A stretch of DNA of 64,000 nt from Agarophyton chilense (GCA_030374765.1 JARGXX010000022.1:1178001-1242000), one strand, 5' to 3'. Counted from the first letter of the stretch, positions 1 through 12,502 are shown. Notes: generated by a model not told the origin, from the letters alone. Numbers and translations are program-made.

Positions 1-208
1 CAATACGGGTGGAACGGAGGGCTCTGTCTCTGAGTCTGCCTCCCCCAGGGAGCAAGGCTTCGAACACCTTGAGAGCACTTCCCGTGGCCGGGTTTTGATC
101 CACATAAACCACCGTGTCAGGAGTCGTTTTGGGAGGGATTTTGGTATAATTTGGGCCAAACAGGGCCCCCTTCTGAAGGCTGCACTCTGTGCTGCCAATT
201 TTGCGCCA

Positions 209-3200
209 TTAGAAAGAAATAAATTTAGCCGGAATAGATTGAGGCTCTTGCCAAGTGTCTTCTTCAGGCGCGTAGGCGAACCAACGGACGCAATAGCGCA
301 TATTCCTATCTTCTCCCAGATCGGCGGAGATGATGCGATCATTCATGAATTCAGGTTGTTGTTCATTCTCCCGAAGGAGAGTGTATTCCAGTTGGACGAA
401 TCCATCGGAGTCGGTTTGAAGAGATGTGTCGTCGTCCTTGGAATTGATCATCAAGTCCATGGGGCTATTCGGGTCTGCGAGAACTGCCTTAGAGGGTGTG
501 GGGACTTGAGCGTCGACCTGAGGTCGTAGTGATTCCGTTGGTCCAAAAGACTGGGACTTAGGTGATACGGCGGAGCTGGGGGCTCGTGTCACCCGATCAA
601 TAGATACTGTGTCCTGTAGGCCGTCAATTAGTAACGTAATGGTATGTTGATTGGCCTTAAGAACTTTGTATGGTCCCGTAGAGCAGGGTAAGAGTTTCCG
701 CGTAGTGCCCTCGTGGTCCTCACTGTCCTTCGGTAGCCGGTCCAGGTAAAAAAGTTCTCCTTTCCCAAAGGTCGGTGTGTTCCAAACGGCCTTATCGAAA
801 TTGACCTTGTAACGCCGTTGGGCTTTGATCAGTATAGTTCTCGCCGATTGGATAGTGCGGTCGATGCGTCGGCGCAAGTAGCGCTTCGCCTGTGTGAGAG
901 TCATTCCTTCGGTTATTTCTTGGGGTATGATAGACTCCTGAAGGTCAACAGCTATCGGCGGCGGCGCTCTCGTCAGCGTTAAGTCGAAAAGTGTTGTTGC
1001 CGTGGAAGCGTGCACTTGAGTGTTGTATGCATAAACCAGTGGCTCAACGTAGTCGTCCCAGTCCAATTGGTGTTCCGATACGTAGTGTGCCTATCGGTCC
1101 AGATGGGTGCGGTTGAAGCGTTCGGCTTGGCCATTAGTGTGCGGGTGGTACGCCGTGGTGGTCACATGTTTGATACCTAAGGTCGCACAAACGTGTGAAT
1201 AGAATTTGGATACGAACTGGCTGCCGTTATCTGTAAGGAGTTAGAGTGGCATGCTATATGGATATATCCAGTGGTACGAGAAGGCCGTGGCGACATCCGT
1301 GGCTGTTGTCTTCTCTAAGGGTAGTGCTCGGGTAAGTTTGGTAGACCTATCTGTTATAACCAAGACAAACCGTTTTCCATGGGACGACTTAGGCAAAGGC
1401 CCAAGTATATCCATCGCGATGAATTCCATCGGACCTGCGGCGGTAAAGAGCTTCCGTTTGGCCTGATGGTTGGCGCGAGACCCTCGGATTTGTGCGCACG
1501 ATGTGCAGTTCCGTGTGCCTTGCCCTAGGGCCTGCGCCATTAGTGGCCAGTAAAAGAACCTCAGTACGGTCTGGTACATTCTTCGGCCTCCAGGGTGACC
1601 AGCCAAGCAAGGGAAATGGGCGAGGTATAGTAATCGCGCACATAGCGAAGTTGGTATTACCCGTTGGAGTGCCCCATCCAGCGCTGACTGGCGACTGTAG
1701 TCCAAATCGGTCATAGTCGAACAGGCATCCACGGGTTCGTACCAATTGGGCTGTTTCCTTGCAGTACACGTGTTCGACCTGCGTCTGTAGAATTTCCTCA
1801 ATAGTTATCGGGAGGAGCTCTTTTTCCTTCGGGGCTATCGCGTTAACCTGAGGTGGTGTCAATTGGGCGGTACTGTCTCCCAGTCCAATAGTTGTACATC
1901 GTTCTCCTTTACCTCAGCATCCCTCGATTGCATTATACCCATAAGGTCATTCGTTTCCGTATAGACCTGAGGTCCATCGTCTGTAAAGGGGGTAGGAAAT
2001 AGATCGTCCAATAGAGTGTCATCGGTTCCGTCGGTAAAGATTCGCGAGAGGGCATCTGCTGCCTGGTGCTTGATACCTGGCCTTAAGGTTATCTCGTAGT
2101 CATATTCGGACAGCCTGAGGCGCCACCGAGCGAGGCGACTTGATGCATCGGTCATATTGAGTAGCCAGCGGAGTGAATCGTGGTCTGTCCTAGTGGTAAA
2201 CCTGGTTCCCTCGAGGTACAGACGGATTGTCAATACGGACCATACGATGCCTAGACATTCCTTTTCAGTGGTACTGTAATTTCGCTCCGCACGAGTGAGC
2301 GTTTTGCTCCAGTATCCAATAGGTCGATAGTCCTTGGGTGACTCCTGTTCCTGTAGCAGTGCACATCCCACTTGGACATCAGAGGCGTCTGTATCCAGGA
2401 AAAAGGGCCCATTGGGTTTTGGTAGAGAAAATATCGGTGGGTTCAGTAATTTGTCCTTTAGGGTCTGAAATGCCTCGTGCTGGTCGTCGGTAAGGGCTTT
2501 AAACTCCGAAAGTGTTCCCTTCTTCAGCATCGCGTTGAAAAGGGCCGAGATCTTGGAAAAGCCTTGGACGAACCGTCGATAAACGTTGCACAAGCCCACG
2601 AAGGATCGTAGTTCCGTGTGGGTCCTAGGAGGTTTAGCCTGTCGAATCGCATTTGTGGTCGGTGTGGCTACCTTTAGCTTTCCTGGGAGGACGACATGAC
2701 CGAGATAGTCCACTGAGGCCTGGAAGAAAGCGCATTTGCGGAGTTTCAGTGCTACTCCAGCGTCCTGTAGGATTGCTAGCACCTTCCTCACGTGTCGAAG
2801 GTGTTTCTTCACGGTCCGTGAGAAGATTATAACGTCATCCAAAAAGACCAGGGCGAACTTCTATTTGACTCAGGACAGTATGATGTCCATTACTCGTTGG
2901 AAAGCTGCTGGTGCATTCTTCAAACCAGAGATCATACGAGTAAATCTGAACAGACCTTCATGGGTGGTAAAGGATTTCAGCGCTCTCGCATCTTCGGCCA
3001 AAGGGATTTTCAAATAGCCGGAGTTAGAGTCCGGTGTGGTGAGTATGGCTGCTCTACCTAAGGAATCTAGACAGTCATCCATGCGTGGTATTGGATTTGA
3101 ATCCCTTTTGGTTACTGCGTTCAGCTTCCTGTAGTGGACACAGAACCAGACGGAGCCATCTTTCTTCGCCACGAGGACAAGAAGACTTGCCCTTTCGGAT

Positions 3201-4236
3201 TGGTTTGGAGGCGACGGCTCTATAACTTGAGCTTTGCGCATCTTGTCCATCTGGTCGGCGACAATTTCCCTACCTTTAAGGCCAGTACGGTATGGGTGCT
3301 GGAACTGTGGTTCAGCATCATCCTGAAGGTCAGTGCGGTGTGTAGTGGCTCTAATTGTGCCCAATCTACCTGAAAACAGGGCCTGGTATTCCCTGGCCTA
3401 TGGGATTCGAATTCTGGGCCGATTGCGACCGTCCCCTTCCAAGAGTCGACGTCCTCGTCGGGAGTTCGCGTCGAAATATTATCCATTAGGGCTTCCATGA
3501 TGGCAACGGGCGTGGGTAAAGTGATACCAATCACTGTAACTTTAGGTAACCGCACGGTTTTATCTCGGAAGTTGCTGATTGTGACCAAAACGGACCAGTT
3601 GGGGTGGATGTCCATTAGTTCATTGGCCATCAAGGTAAGGTGCTTCAGAACCGTTTTTGGGTGGTTCTGAATCGTTACGAGATCTGAGGACTGGAAATGG
3701 ACCGATAGAGCGATTTGGGTCATCGGGGGTATCGTTATGGCCTTTGACAGGCGAACCTTATTGGACTTCGTGTTTTCGGAGACAACCGCTCGTTTGTGGT
3801 TAGCTTCTGGCCCTAGGGCGGAACTAGTTATGGAGATAGAAGGTGCGCGGTAGAACGCAACTTTCCTAAGGCCTAGATAAATGGCCTTGAGGTATCGATC
3901 GATAAAGGAGGTACCTAGGATTTCCTTAGCGCCCAAGCTAGGACATACAAGGGACCACTTGGGGATTTTGAATTGTCCTAACTGGAGGTAAAGTGTTACA
4001 ATCCCTTTGACGTCCATTGGTCTACGAGACGCATCGGTAATCCTTGGGGTCTTCCTTGCCTGAACGAAATCTTGCCATCCCAGTGGGAGCAGCATAGGAT
4101 AGACCAAGTTTGGACCAGCGCCTGTGTCCAATACAGTGGTGGTCACTCGAGAGTTGTTCGAAGGAAGTTCTACGGATACTCGAACTTTGTAATTCTCTTT
4201 CCTGCGGATACAGACGGGGTCGTGAATGTGTCCCAA
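209..4236 (-). pseudogene. pol: gypsy pol: protease, RT, RNase H, integrase, chromodomain (broken)
   Basis: The first segment (4236-3220) carries the aspartic protease motif LDTGAGPNL. Reverse transcriptase follows (3364-2870), with the YRKLNAVTKRD and FLDDV motifs on either side of a stop near 2870. RNase H (2842-1859) has DTDASDVQVG and ends in the usual ADALSR. The integrase (1862-1241) has a zinc-binding segment with CTSC, a first Asp in AMDILGPLP, a second in LLTDNGSQF and Glu in GQAERFNR, giving a complete DDE triad by eye. After another stop the C-terminal part (1066-209) ends in a chromodomain with RYCVRWF and EEDTWQEP. A live copy would reverse-transcribe and integrate its own RNA. 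Several stops and at least one frameshift inactivate this one. Confidence 0.88.
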
Positions 4237-6150
4237 TTGTGGTTCATCCTGAGTGGTTCATTTTGGGTAGTTCGTATTGGGGAGTGAGGAGCTCTTTGGC
4301 TCATGACCGTCCAATTGGTTGAGGCAGGTGCTTCAAGGGGGAGGCTTTGCCTCGAATCGTCCCTCTTGGAGTTTTCTGATGGGGTTTCCGTTTCTTCCTG
4401 AAGATAGGGTTCTTGCACGGGGTCTTCCGTAGGATCTTCAATGGCGTGGACCTGTGGGGCTTTGATCGGAGTGTCAGGAGGCGTGGCATAGCGTGAGCTT
4501 CCAGGGGTCCCTGTGGTTCGTTGCTGTGCCCTGTTATACATTCCTTCAGATCGCCGCACCCGGTAATTCTCTTCCCTTAATGCTAGGAGTTTTTTTCGGG
4601 CGTTCTCTGGCAGATACCTCGTGCAGACATAAGCTTGAACTATGGAAAGGCAGGGGAAGCAGGCCCTTGGGGTGCCAACAAAAACGTCCTTACGGCGCGG
4701 AAAGGGGAAATATTGGGATGTGAGTGGTTCTGTGGTCGCTGTAGTTCCTTGGGAGGGATATGATGGGGGCGCGGACGGAGGAGCACTGAAATTAACCGCG
4801 AGGACATCTCCCGAGTCGGCATAATGGAGTGATGATTCCATGTCCGATTCCGTGGAGCAAACCAAATGGGCTTGGTTGGGTTTACGCAATGGGATTGCGT
4901 GTCCTTTGGATATATAAGCGTTGCGCCTGGAAGTCCTGTACGTTTTGCCATAACCTTCGGCGTAGGTGAGGAGCCTTCTGAAGAGTATTGTGGGTTTTCC
5001 GTGTGGTAATTGCGGACATTTGTCCGAATGGCAGGGAGTAATCCCGTGATGAAGTGGCATTTAAGCTGTCCTTCGGAGAATACATTCCCACATCGGTAAG
5101 TTTTCTTCCATAGGTCTTCGACGAAAGCCCATTCGGTCATGTTGGAGCTCCGCCTAAAGGATATTACTTTTTGGTACGAATCCATGATAACGTCATGAGT
5201 GGCGTAAGTTTTAAAGAGGTAATAAAAAACATGAGGGTATGATCTGAGGAGCTCACGGTCTCGTGCATCCACGAGGTCGGTTGTGTCAGATATCTTCGAA
5301 ACCACTCGGTCACGCACCTTTCCTGTAAGGAAGAATTGGAAAAGGTACAGAGCGGCGCCCCCGTGGACCCCGTTCTAATCACAGGCCGTACGGTACAAAC
5401 TGAGAAACCTAAAGACAGCAATGAAATCGGAACCCGAGAACTTGTCCGTAATGGTTAGTGGCATCTGTTTGCCCCATTTGGCGACTCTGCGAGCCATCAA
5501 ACCAGAATGTTTCAGAGACCTGTCGGCCAACCGAGGATTCCGGTAGTCTATAACCTTAAGGAAATGTTCGTTGGTTGTTGTCATTGGTTTGAGGCCTCGA
5601 ACGGAAGCCTCATCCACTTCCGAGTGGGTCGTTTCGGTCGAGACCGATTCGGAATCACTCGTGTCCAAATGGTCTCTTCTTTTGCTCTTTCTGTTTTTCT
5701 TTCTCCTGCGGTTACTTCTTTTCTTCCAGCGGAATAGAGACCTAAAGGATCGATCTCTCTATCAGATCCTATGGAGCCCTAAGGTCGCTGTATCTCGTAT
5801 TGTCCTTCGGGTAGAGCAATCCGTCTCACCTTTAGACGTGGAGCCTCTCTTCTGCTCCTAGATTGTCCTTCCATTGGATTTTCCTGATAGTTTTCCCGGC
5901 GAGGGGTGGGTAATACCGCTTCTCCTGGGGGTTCGGTGGGGGGCTTCCATATTGAAGCCGGATGGCTGACTTGTGGAGTGGACCTACGGGCCGCGTTGCC
6001 TGACTGGCTGCTGACTTCTACTTGAACGGCCTGAATGAAAGAATCTATGAATAGCTCAGACTCCATGACCTTGGGAACGATTAGCGTAACGAGGTAATCC
6101 GTATGATCAGCGACCGCCGTAGCAAGTCGCATGTCTACAATAGAATCCAC
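4170..6150 (-). pseudogene. gag: gypsy gag (broken)
   Basis: Four overlapping frame pieces (6150-5779, 5668-5375, 5317-4640, 5060-4170) follow the leader and precede pol. The second piece holds an acidic Ser/Glu stretch and then a segment resembling the gag of the plus-strand element at 24.0 kb (LTITDKFSGSDF against KIGLGGLTFSGKDP). The last piece has a CFPC pair in the position of the zinc knuckle, but the expected His is Gln, so the knuckle has decayed. Position and resemblance to the second copy support gag; sequence alone would not prove it. Confidence 0.65.
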
Positions 6151-6622
6151 ATAAGCTAAGAAGAGCTAACGGAGACGGGGCTAGAGAAAGTCGGCAAGCC
6201 CGGCGGAAGTGTTCTATCTAATCCATTCGGTCTGACGGGGTTCATCTTGGGGTGTTCCTGGCCTAGAGGTGGCCCTGGTAAGGTGTTCTCGTAAAGGCGC
6301 AGCTACCATGGGTTCTCAGCGGTTCCTTTCAGGGTCGTCCAGGGGAGTCAGTGTTCCTTACGGCTAGCTTCTCGTGCTCCTGCGGTCGTTAAAATTATCA
6401 GCCTATGGTTCAGGCGACATTGTCGGTGTAGCAGTGGAAACTGATACTGCCCTAGGATTCTTTTGGCCTGGTCAGTTGGGTGTGTTTCCTGCATCCATAA
6501 TGGCGGTTGCTTCTGTGCTTCTGGTCCGTTGAGGAATCAAACCAAGGTTAGAATCCGGATAATTCTTCGTTCCAGTGGTCCATTCAACTATTCTTAAGGG
6601 TTTATAAGTCAGGAGACCAAAA

Positions 6623-7066
6623 TGTAACGAAATGACTGGTGGGTCAGCATACGGTTCTCAACCGGTGGTAGTGTGGTAGAGCGGGACCTAAGGTTCGAAT
6701 CCTTGACGGCGGCACTCCCAGATTACTTGGCGCAATTAGCTGGCCTTTACTGAATAGTACTACAGGTTGGAGCTACGGAAAGGATGGCTTTAAGACCAAT
6801 TGGTAGAATTAATGTACCAAAGGCGGTAATTTAGTATCCTCACGGTGCCTACCTTACCCTAAGGGAGAAGCGTCACTCGAGCCAAATAAATAATAATGAC
6901 GAGGCACTGGGATCTCCGTGGCACTGTAATGCTAATCTATTACACTAATTAAAATAAAATAATAATCTATATGAGCCCAGCTAAGGTCGGCTCGTTCACG
7001 TGGCGTCTATAAGATACCTCAAGCCCTGGCGGCTTACAGGGCTCAACCGTTATCGTTACTCCTTCA
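6623..7066 (-). repeat. 444-bp LTR, copy 1 (5' LTR of the minus-strand chromovirus)
   Basis: Read on the minus strand it starts TGAAGGAGTAACG and ends CGTTACA, the usual TG...CA ends. The same unit recurs at 9972-10414 and 57907-58350 with nearly identical length and clear similarity throughout, which defines its borders. The opposite strand contains TGGTAGAGCGGG and GGTTCGAATCC, resembling pol III A and B boxes. Confidence 0.8.
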
Positions 7067-7073
7067 CAAGAAT

Positions 7074-7382
7074 GAACACCAACCGGAATACGTGATTGAG
7101 CGCATCATCTCCGCCGATCGGGGAGAAGATGGAACTATGCGCTATCGAGTCCGTTGGTTCGGCAACACACCTGAGGAAGAAATTTGGCAAGAGCCTCACA
7201 CCATTCCGGCTAATTTTATCGCACACTATTGGCGCAAAATAGGCAGAACGGAGCGCAGCCTTCAAGAGGGGGCAACTATTGTCCCGAATAATACCAAAAC
7301 GACTCTCAAACCGCCTCCCGACACGACGGTTCGCCGTAGCTCCCGCATCAGGAAACAAAGTCAGTCTTCAGGCGATACCTGA
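7074..7382 (+). pseudogene. 3' end of a second chromovirus pol (chromodomain fragment)
   Basis: The open frame contains RIISADRGEDG, MRYRVRWFG and EEEIWQEP, matching the chromodomain of the minus-strand element (RIISADLGEDR, MRYCVRWFA, EEDTWQEP), and ends at TGA/TAA after a basic, Ser-rich tail. It is the C-terminal remainder of an integrase-chromodomain protein on the plus strand. Everything upstream is lost; the neighbouring minus-strand element starts within a few bases, so that element probably interrupted it. Alignment with the other copy suggests homology reaches left to about 7058, overlapping the LTR edge by a few bases. Confidence 0.8.
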
Positions 7383-7555
7383 GTAAGGCCTGAGACGCTC
7401 TCAAGGTTGGACGACGTCACGGGGCACGCACGTTTCAGATACAGGAACGACCTTGGGAAAGCACAAGCAATGCATTATTTGACAAACTAACAGAGGCCTA
7501 ACAGCCCTCCCCATGAGCTCAAGGTGCGCGGAAGGGCTTCGAACACCAAGAGGAC

Positions 7556-9560
7556 TCATTGGGTTGGCGCAAGAGAAGCTCCGTCGTCCTCATGGGAACC
7601 TGCAGGAGCGAAACCGGGACTAAGGTCACCCGATGATGCTACTTTACCACTAGGAACGGCCCCAGCGAACGGAGCACGCTTTTTCGGCAGAGATTCACCT
7701 GAGGAACTATTATCACCGTCGGAAGCCTCCCCGTCACTGAAATGTAGACCATACTGAGCATCCAAGTCGGCAGTAACCCTCTCGGACATCACTTGGGCAT
7801 TCTGCTGCAGGATATAGACCATGGCGGTCTTCAGATCCTGACCCTCTTTGACTACCGCGGTGTACCGCAGCCGTGACCGAAGCGAGAAATTGTAGCAACA
7901 GAGAGGACGGAGAGATGGCGGCGCCCCCGGTGGACGTTTGAGCCAGCGCATCACCTACAGGACTTTCAGCCTCTACAGCAACCTCGCCAGGAGGGATGTC
8001 CACTTGGGCGACGGGCGGCTCATATGAGAATTCATCCTGAGGAGCAGCGCCTGGAGAAGCTGGAGGAGGGGAAGTGGTCTGCAACACAACAGCAGACTCG
8101 GCCGAAAGATTGACGCCCTGTACGGGCAGGACGATGGGATCCTCCCCGAAGGATTCTCTATCGGAAATACCAGCTGGAACTAAAGGCGTGGCTTCCACAT
8201 CAGGCTCGAAGCACAGGGGATCGAATCCAATGGCCTTCGAGTAATAGTCGGGCACATGACGCCTCGGAATGTCCGATAATGGATTTTTCAAAGGCTTGGT
8301 GGGATGGGCATGAGCGTCTTCCTGGCCCTGCGGATGTAACAGAATCGGCGTGAACGAGTCGATATCGTGGTCATTTTAAAGGAACCCGGGAGTCTTACTC
8401 CGCTCAACCTGTAGGACATGATCCAAAAGGACCTTGGCCACCTCAACGTCGAACTGAGTCCCACGGACGATATTCTGGATGCCCAGATTCTTTAGAAATC
8501 AGATCACAATGTCCGAGAGCGGAACTAAACGACCTCGGGGACCGGGTATGTTCTCGTCGTGCCATACCCTCCAATTCTCCGAGCGGACAATGGCACGGAC
8601 ACTGTATTTCGCGGTATCCAGGAAGGCCGTAAGTGACATCACGCCGAGTTCGACGAAGAGGACCTACCAAGACAACCAAAACCTTCGGTCATTGTCGTCA
8701 CCCATGAGTTGGGACGAATGGTACGCCACCACAGACCGCGTGGGGAATAAAAGGAGCGGCGAGACACGTCATTACAAGGCCCATTGGTTATCATCCGCAC
8801 GGGGCAACGCGAGATATAATGCAGGACGCTTGTCGGCGCTCATGTCGTGAATATCCATCTAGTGCCAGAAGAAAAAGAACTCCAGAGATTGACGTTACCC
8901 ACCATTGGGCTCGTGCATCTCGTGCCAATAGACCCTATTGGACATCCAAAACAGGCGGTCATATGGCGGACGGAAGCACATAAGCGCCAAGAGGTTGTGA
9001 CCCGCCGGAGGAAATCGCACATGAGGCGAGATGAAGTCCGTGTATATGTCCGAAAAGAGTTTGCTCACCCTGAACTGGTATTTGGCTTCCTCCTTGCAGA
9101 GGACGTAAGGCATGTCCCCTTGGATGAGAGTGCGACAGGGCGTCGCCGAACGCGGATCTACAGGACAATTTAACGTTCGGTTATTCCACGAGAATCTTCG
9201 CGCGTTCTTGCTGACCCTAGGGAAATCGAGTATCTTCGCAAACCTCCGGGCGTTGAGATGCCTTTGACAGAACCTTTAGTATTCTTTCACAGAGGACGGA
9301 AGAATGGCAAGACGTACTGCCCGCGAGTTTTGTCCGATGGTATGGTCATAGCGATCCTCGGGACGTTCGTAAGCCACTTTGTATCCCGAGAAGCTCTCCG
9401 CTTGGTTGTTAAAAGCCATGTTGCTGCTGCCCGCAGGATGGTCTGCCAAGAAATGGATAGGAAAGCCGACGGATGCGACATAGTCCGCAGGGAGAATAGC
9501 CCATCGGACGGGCTTATAAGGCGAGTTCAGCATTGCGCGCGACCAATGTAAAAGTACCAC
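7556..9560 (-). pseudogene. Decayed antisense ORF between chromodomain and 3' LTR
   Basis: Read on the minus strand, one frame runs from 9560 to 8895 with a single TAA at 9276. Coding-like sequence then continues in shifted frames through 8470-7734 and 7954-7556. It lies between the plus-strand chromodomain fragment and the polypurine tract and LTR of the same element, so it is antisense to the element. Visible features are an aromatic-rich stretch around 9050-8900 (VYWHEMHEP), a Pro/Glu-rich middle (8290-7900) and an acidic Ser/Asp C-terminus (DGEASDGDNSSSGES). I recognise no domain. Antisense ORFs at this position are known in some plant Ty3/gypsy lineages (Ogre, Retand); whether this is the same phenomenon is inference. 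Confidence 0.45.
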
Positions 9561-9956
9561 GAAAAGAAAACGAGGTGATGGAATTGACCCCAGCTACTGG
9601 AAGGCGTGAACCACGGTTAACGAAGCGAGGAGGGTCGCTAAAGTAAGAACGGAGACTAAGGAAGGCCTTAATGAACGTCAGAGAAGAGGCAGCCAGTGGA
9701 CCATCTCGGCAACGCGACGCGAGGAATACGGCGGCGATGCACTTATGGCAATCACTAACGGCACGCTGGAGCCTCAGTTTTTCGGCAAATGAATTGCCAC
9801 TCCGGCGCCAATTGTCAGCTCTAGCTTCCTCGCATACCCGCAGGCGATTACGCCGCGACGTGCCGTCGCGCCCAATGGTACTTGGAGCAACGCAGTACTC
9901 GCATCCCCTCGGTCAATCATGAGTCCATCTGGACTTCACCGTGATGGCCGAATCCT

Positions 9957-9968
9957 AAGGAGGGAGAA
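9957..9968 (+). other. Polypurine tract before LTR copy 2
   Basis: AAGGAGGGAGAA lies three bases before the TG start of the 443-bp LTR. This is where retrotransposons prime plus-strand DNA synthesis. It fixes the LTR at 9972-10414 as a 3' LTR of a plus-strand element. Confidence 0.65.
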
Positions 9969-9971
9969 TTT

Positions 9972-10414
9972 TGAAGGAGCAACGACAACGGTTGAGTCTT
10001 GTACGCCGCCAGGGCTTGAGGTATCTTATAGACGCCATGTGAACGAGCCGACCTCAGCTGGGCTCGTTAAGATCATTATTTTATTTTAATCAGTGTAAAA
10101 CACTAGCATTACAGTGCCACGAAGATCCCAGTGCCTCACCACTGTTATTTTTTGGGTCGAGTGACGCTTCTCCCATAGAGTAAGGTAGACACCGTTAAGG
10201 TACTAAATTACCCCCTTTTGCACATTAGTTCCACCAATTGGTCTTCACGCCATCGTTTTCGTAGCTATAACCTGTAGGACTACGCAGTAAACGCCAGCCC
10301 ACTGCACCAAGTACTCTTAGAGTGCAGCCGTCAAGGATTCAAAGCTTAGAACCCGCTCTACCACGCTATCACCGGTTGAGACTAGTACGCTGACCCACCA
10401 GTCCTTGCGTTACG
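9972..10414 (+). repeat. 443-bp LTR, copy 2 (3' LTR of the plus-strand chromovirus)
   Basis: It starts TGAAGGAGCAACG and ends GCGTTACG, where the terminal CA has become CG. It matches LTR copies 1 and 3 along its length and is preceded by a polypurine tract. It is inverted relative to copy 1, so bases 7067-9971 are flanked by inverted LTRs from two different insertions. Confidence 0.8.
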
Positions 10415-11360
10415 TTCTTTCACAAACGACCACTGCAGCATATCCGCTGACTCGGTCTCTGCAACAGGTGGAGCTACTGCGCGTTGGAGGCATGGAGGAT
10501 CTGGGAAGGAAGAGGAGCTGAGGAAGTGTCATGGCAAGCGTCCGAGAGTTTTCTGATCATGATGGCGTAGAGAACATCTGCCTTTCGACTGGAAAGGAGT
10601 CTTGGGAAGAGGCTGATAAGCGAGAGATCCTAAGTTGGGCTTCTGCCGTGTTGGGAGTCTTTTGAGGCTGGGGAAAGGCCAGGCGGTTCGCATTTACCCG
10701 TTTGAACACATCGCGGCAGAAAGAGGGAATGGGATCCGAGAAACAGTGGTGTAGGTCCATGAAAAAATGCAGCTGCGTGTGAATATTTGTCGTAATCGGT
10801 AGGAATGATCTTGTTGGGACCGGTTATTGATGGACTTCGTCGTCGAAGGTCTTGCGACGTCCCAAAACGGAGGAGTGCAAAAGCCTTTGACGATGGGACG
10901 GTTTTTGGGATGCCAACGTAGAGTAAGGTGTGGAGAAGAGAGGCTCGAGAAAGAGGAGAGAGAGCGTTGAAAATGAGGTTGGCTTTTCTGTTAAGGTTGG
11001 TAGAGGGTCGTGTGTGGGGGATGGGAAATAGGTGATTTCTGGAAAGCGGGGATTTTACTACTTCCTTGGCGGGCGAGTTGGACTTGGGGTTTGGTATGGG
11101 TCCTGTGTCCTGGAGTAAAGGTTGCTGCGCCTCTTATGGCGTGCGTCTTATATGGCTTTGGTTGTACACCTCTTCTTCATGTTGCTCATGAGAGAGGGAA
11201 TTTGTTCGATGGCGTCTCTTGGTGTTGGAAATGTTTACATGGCTAGGTAAGTTATGCGTCCCAGTGTTGACGCCTCCATTTCTGCTGCGAGCGGTTGCCC
11301 ACCGGATGAGCGCCTCCAATGCTGAAATTTACTGCAGAAAAAGTTTGGAATGTCTGCTCT
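10415..11360. other. Intergenic or decayed repeat DNA
   Basis: No frame here looks coding and no repeat ends were seen. A short minus-strand frame (10760-10557) has no recognisable motif. It may be eroded sequence of the neighbouring elements. Confidence 0.4.
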
Positions 11361-12100
11361 TTACCCCGTCAGCATATTTAAAATAGACGGGCCTAGAAGT
11401 TTATCGACGAATAAGCTGGGGGTTGAGACTCCTTTTCCTGGGTAATGAAGCATTGTCGCGTTCTCAGCTTGTTGAAGGCCAATTGTATAGTTTTCCGGGA
11501 CGACTTGGTGCTTTGTTTTCTTTTTTGGCGGCTCGTCGCTTTCGCTGTCCAAGTTCTCTTGCTCCACGTTTTGCTCTGGGATCACCCCGATTCCAGCCAC
11601 AAGGAGGTTTTCCAGGGGTCGGCCAGTGGTGGGAAGGCTGCTGACGGAGGGTTGGTGACGAGTGGAGGGGCGACGTCGGGAGCTGGAAAGGGAAGTTGAA
11701 CTGCAGTGGCGCTCTGGCGAAAGGCAGCATACTGCCAGCCCAAAGCGATTGATGCGGCTTCGAAGAGGGTTTCCAGTGGGACGGCTCGAGGGCTTAGAGA
11801 CTCGTCGATTGGAAGGACATGGTTCCTAAGCGGCTTAAGCTGTTAGGGGTTATTTTTGGACATTTACATAGTGTCTGCGCTGGACATCTCCGTTAGATTC
11901 TTCAAGCTGGCGAGAACACTCGGCTGTACCGCCGATTTGGACGCAATTTCCAGCTCGTGAAGGCGGAACACGTCTGCGAGAAGCTGCTGCTGATTAGCTG
12001 AAGCCTAAATATGCTTTCGAAGGAAGGTGGGGACAGTGTTCGAGATAGCCCGGAGCTGTTCGTTGGATAACTCTTGGGGGTAGTACACATGCTTCTTTGA
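11361..12100 (-). pseudogene. Second dead frame downstream of the tyrosine recombinase
   Basis: Coding-like sequence on the minus strand begins near 12100 (ELSNEQLRAISNTVPTFL) and continues with several stops to about 11600. It then switches frame to an open 79-residue end (11600-11361) with an acidic stretch and a basic PPKKKTK patch that could be a nuclear localisation signal. It follows the recombinase pseudogene on the same strand, so it may be the second ORF of the same mobile element. No domain was recognised. Confidence 0.4.
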
Positions 12101-12502
12101 ATCTAATTAACTATATGTTGGGATAGGTGGATTTCTTGATCCGGATACGTGAGACATTGTTCCCAAACGATAACGGCGGCCGTGTTCGTGTGACGGCGTA
12201 CTTGTGGGTCTTTAGCGTCAGCGGGATTGCCAAATATAGGAAAGGGGGTGTTGATCCATGGGCTTGCTGCTTGTATGTATTCTTACTGAACTGTTTTGCA
12301 CAGCGAGTGTGAGCATCAGTTGTGCGTCGATCGACAGGGAGGCCGTTGTGGGCCCGGTCTAAAGTGACCCTGGTTGTGTTTGCCTTGGAAGCTGTTCAGA
12401 ATTGGGGGGTTGGTTCATTTGAAGGTCCGCAATAAAGGCGTGGGCGCCCTTTTGAATTTGCGCCTGGGAGTTTGGTGAGGCATGCATGTTGAGCAGCCAC
12501 CT

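Larger units (their letters stand above)
1..7066 (-). mobile_element. Ty3/gypsy chromovirus, minus strand, truncated by window edge
   Basis: A decayed LTR retrotransposon read right to left. The order is 5' LTR (6623-7066), leader, gag (about 6150-4170), then protease, reverse transcriptase, RNase H, integrase and chromodomain (4236-209). This is the Ty3/gypsy order (integrase after RNase H), and the C-terminal chromodomain places it among chromoviruses. The 3' LTR should lie left of base 1. Each domain is recognisable, but stops and frameshifts split the frame into at least eight pieces, so the copy is inactive. Just inside the LTR the minus strand reads TTTTGGTCTCCTGACTT, which could hold a TGG-type primer binding site; I could not assign a tRNA. 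Its 5' LTR abuts a plus-strand relative, so it appears nested in that element. Confidence 0.85.

Noticed and set aside
6670..6720. tRNA gene suggested by A- and B-box-like sequences in LTR copy 1
   Set aside because: The boxes are only a few bases apart, leaving no room for an anticodon arm; the segment belongs to a 444-bp LTR found three times.
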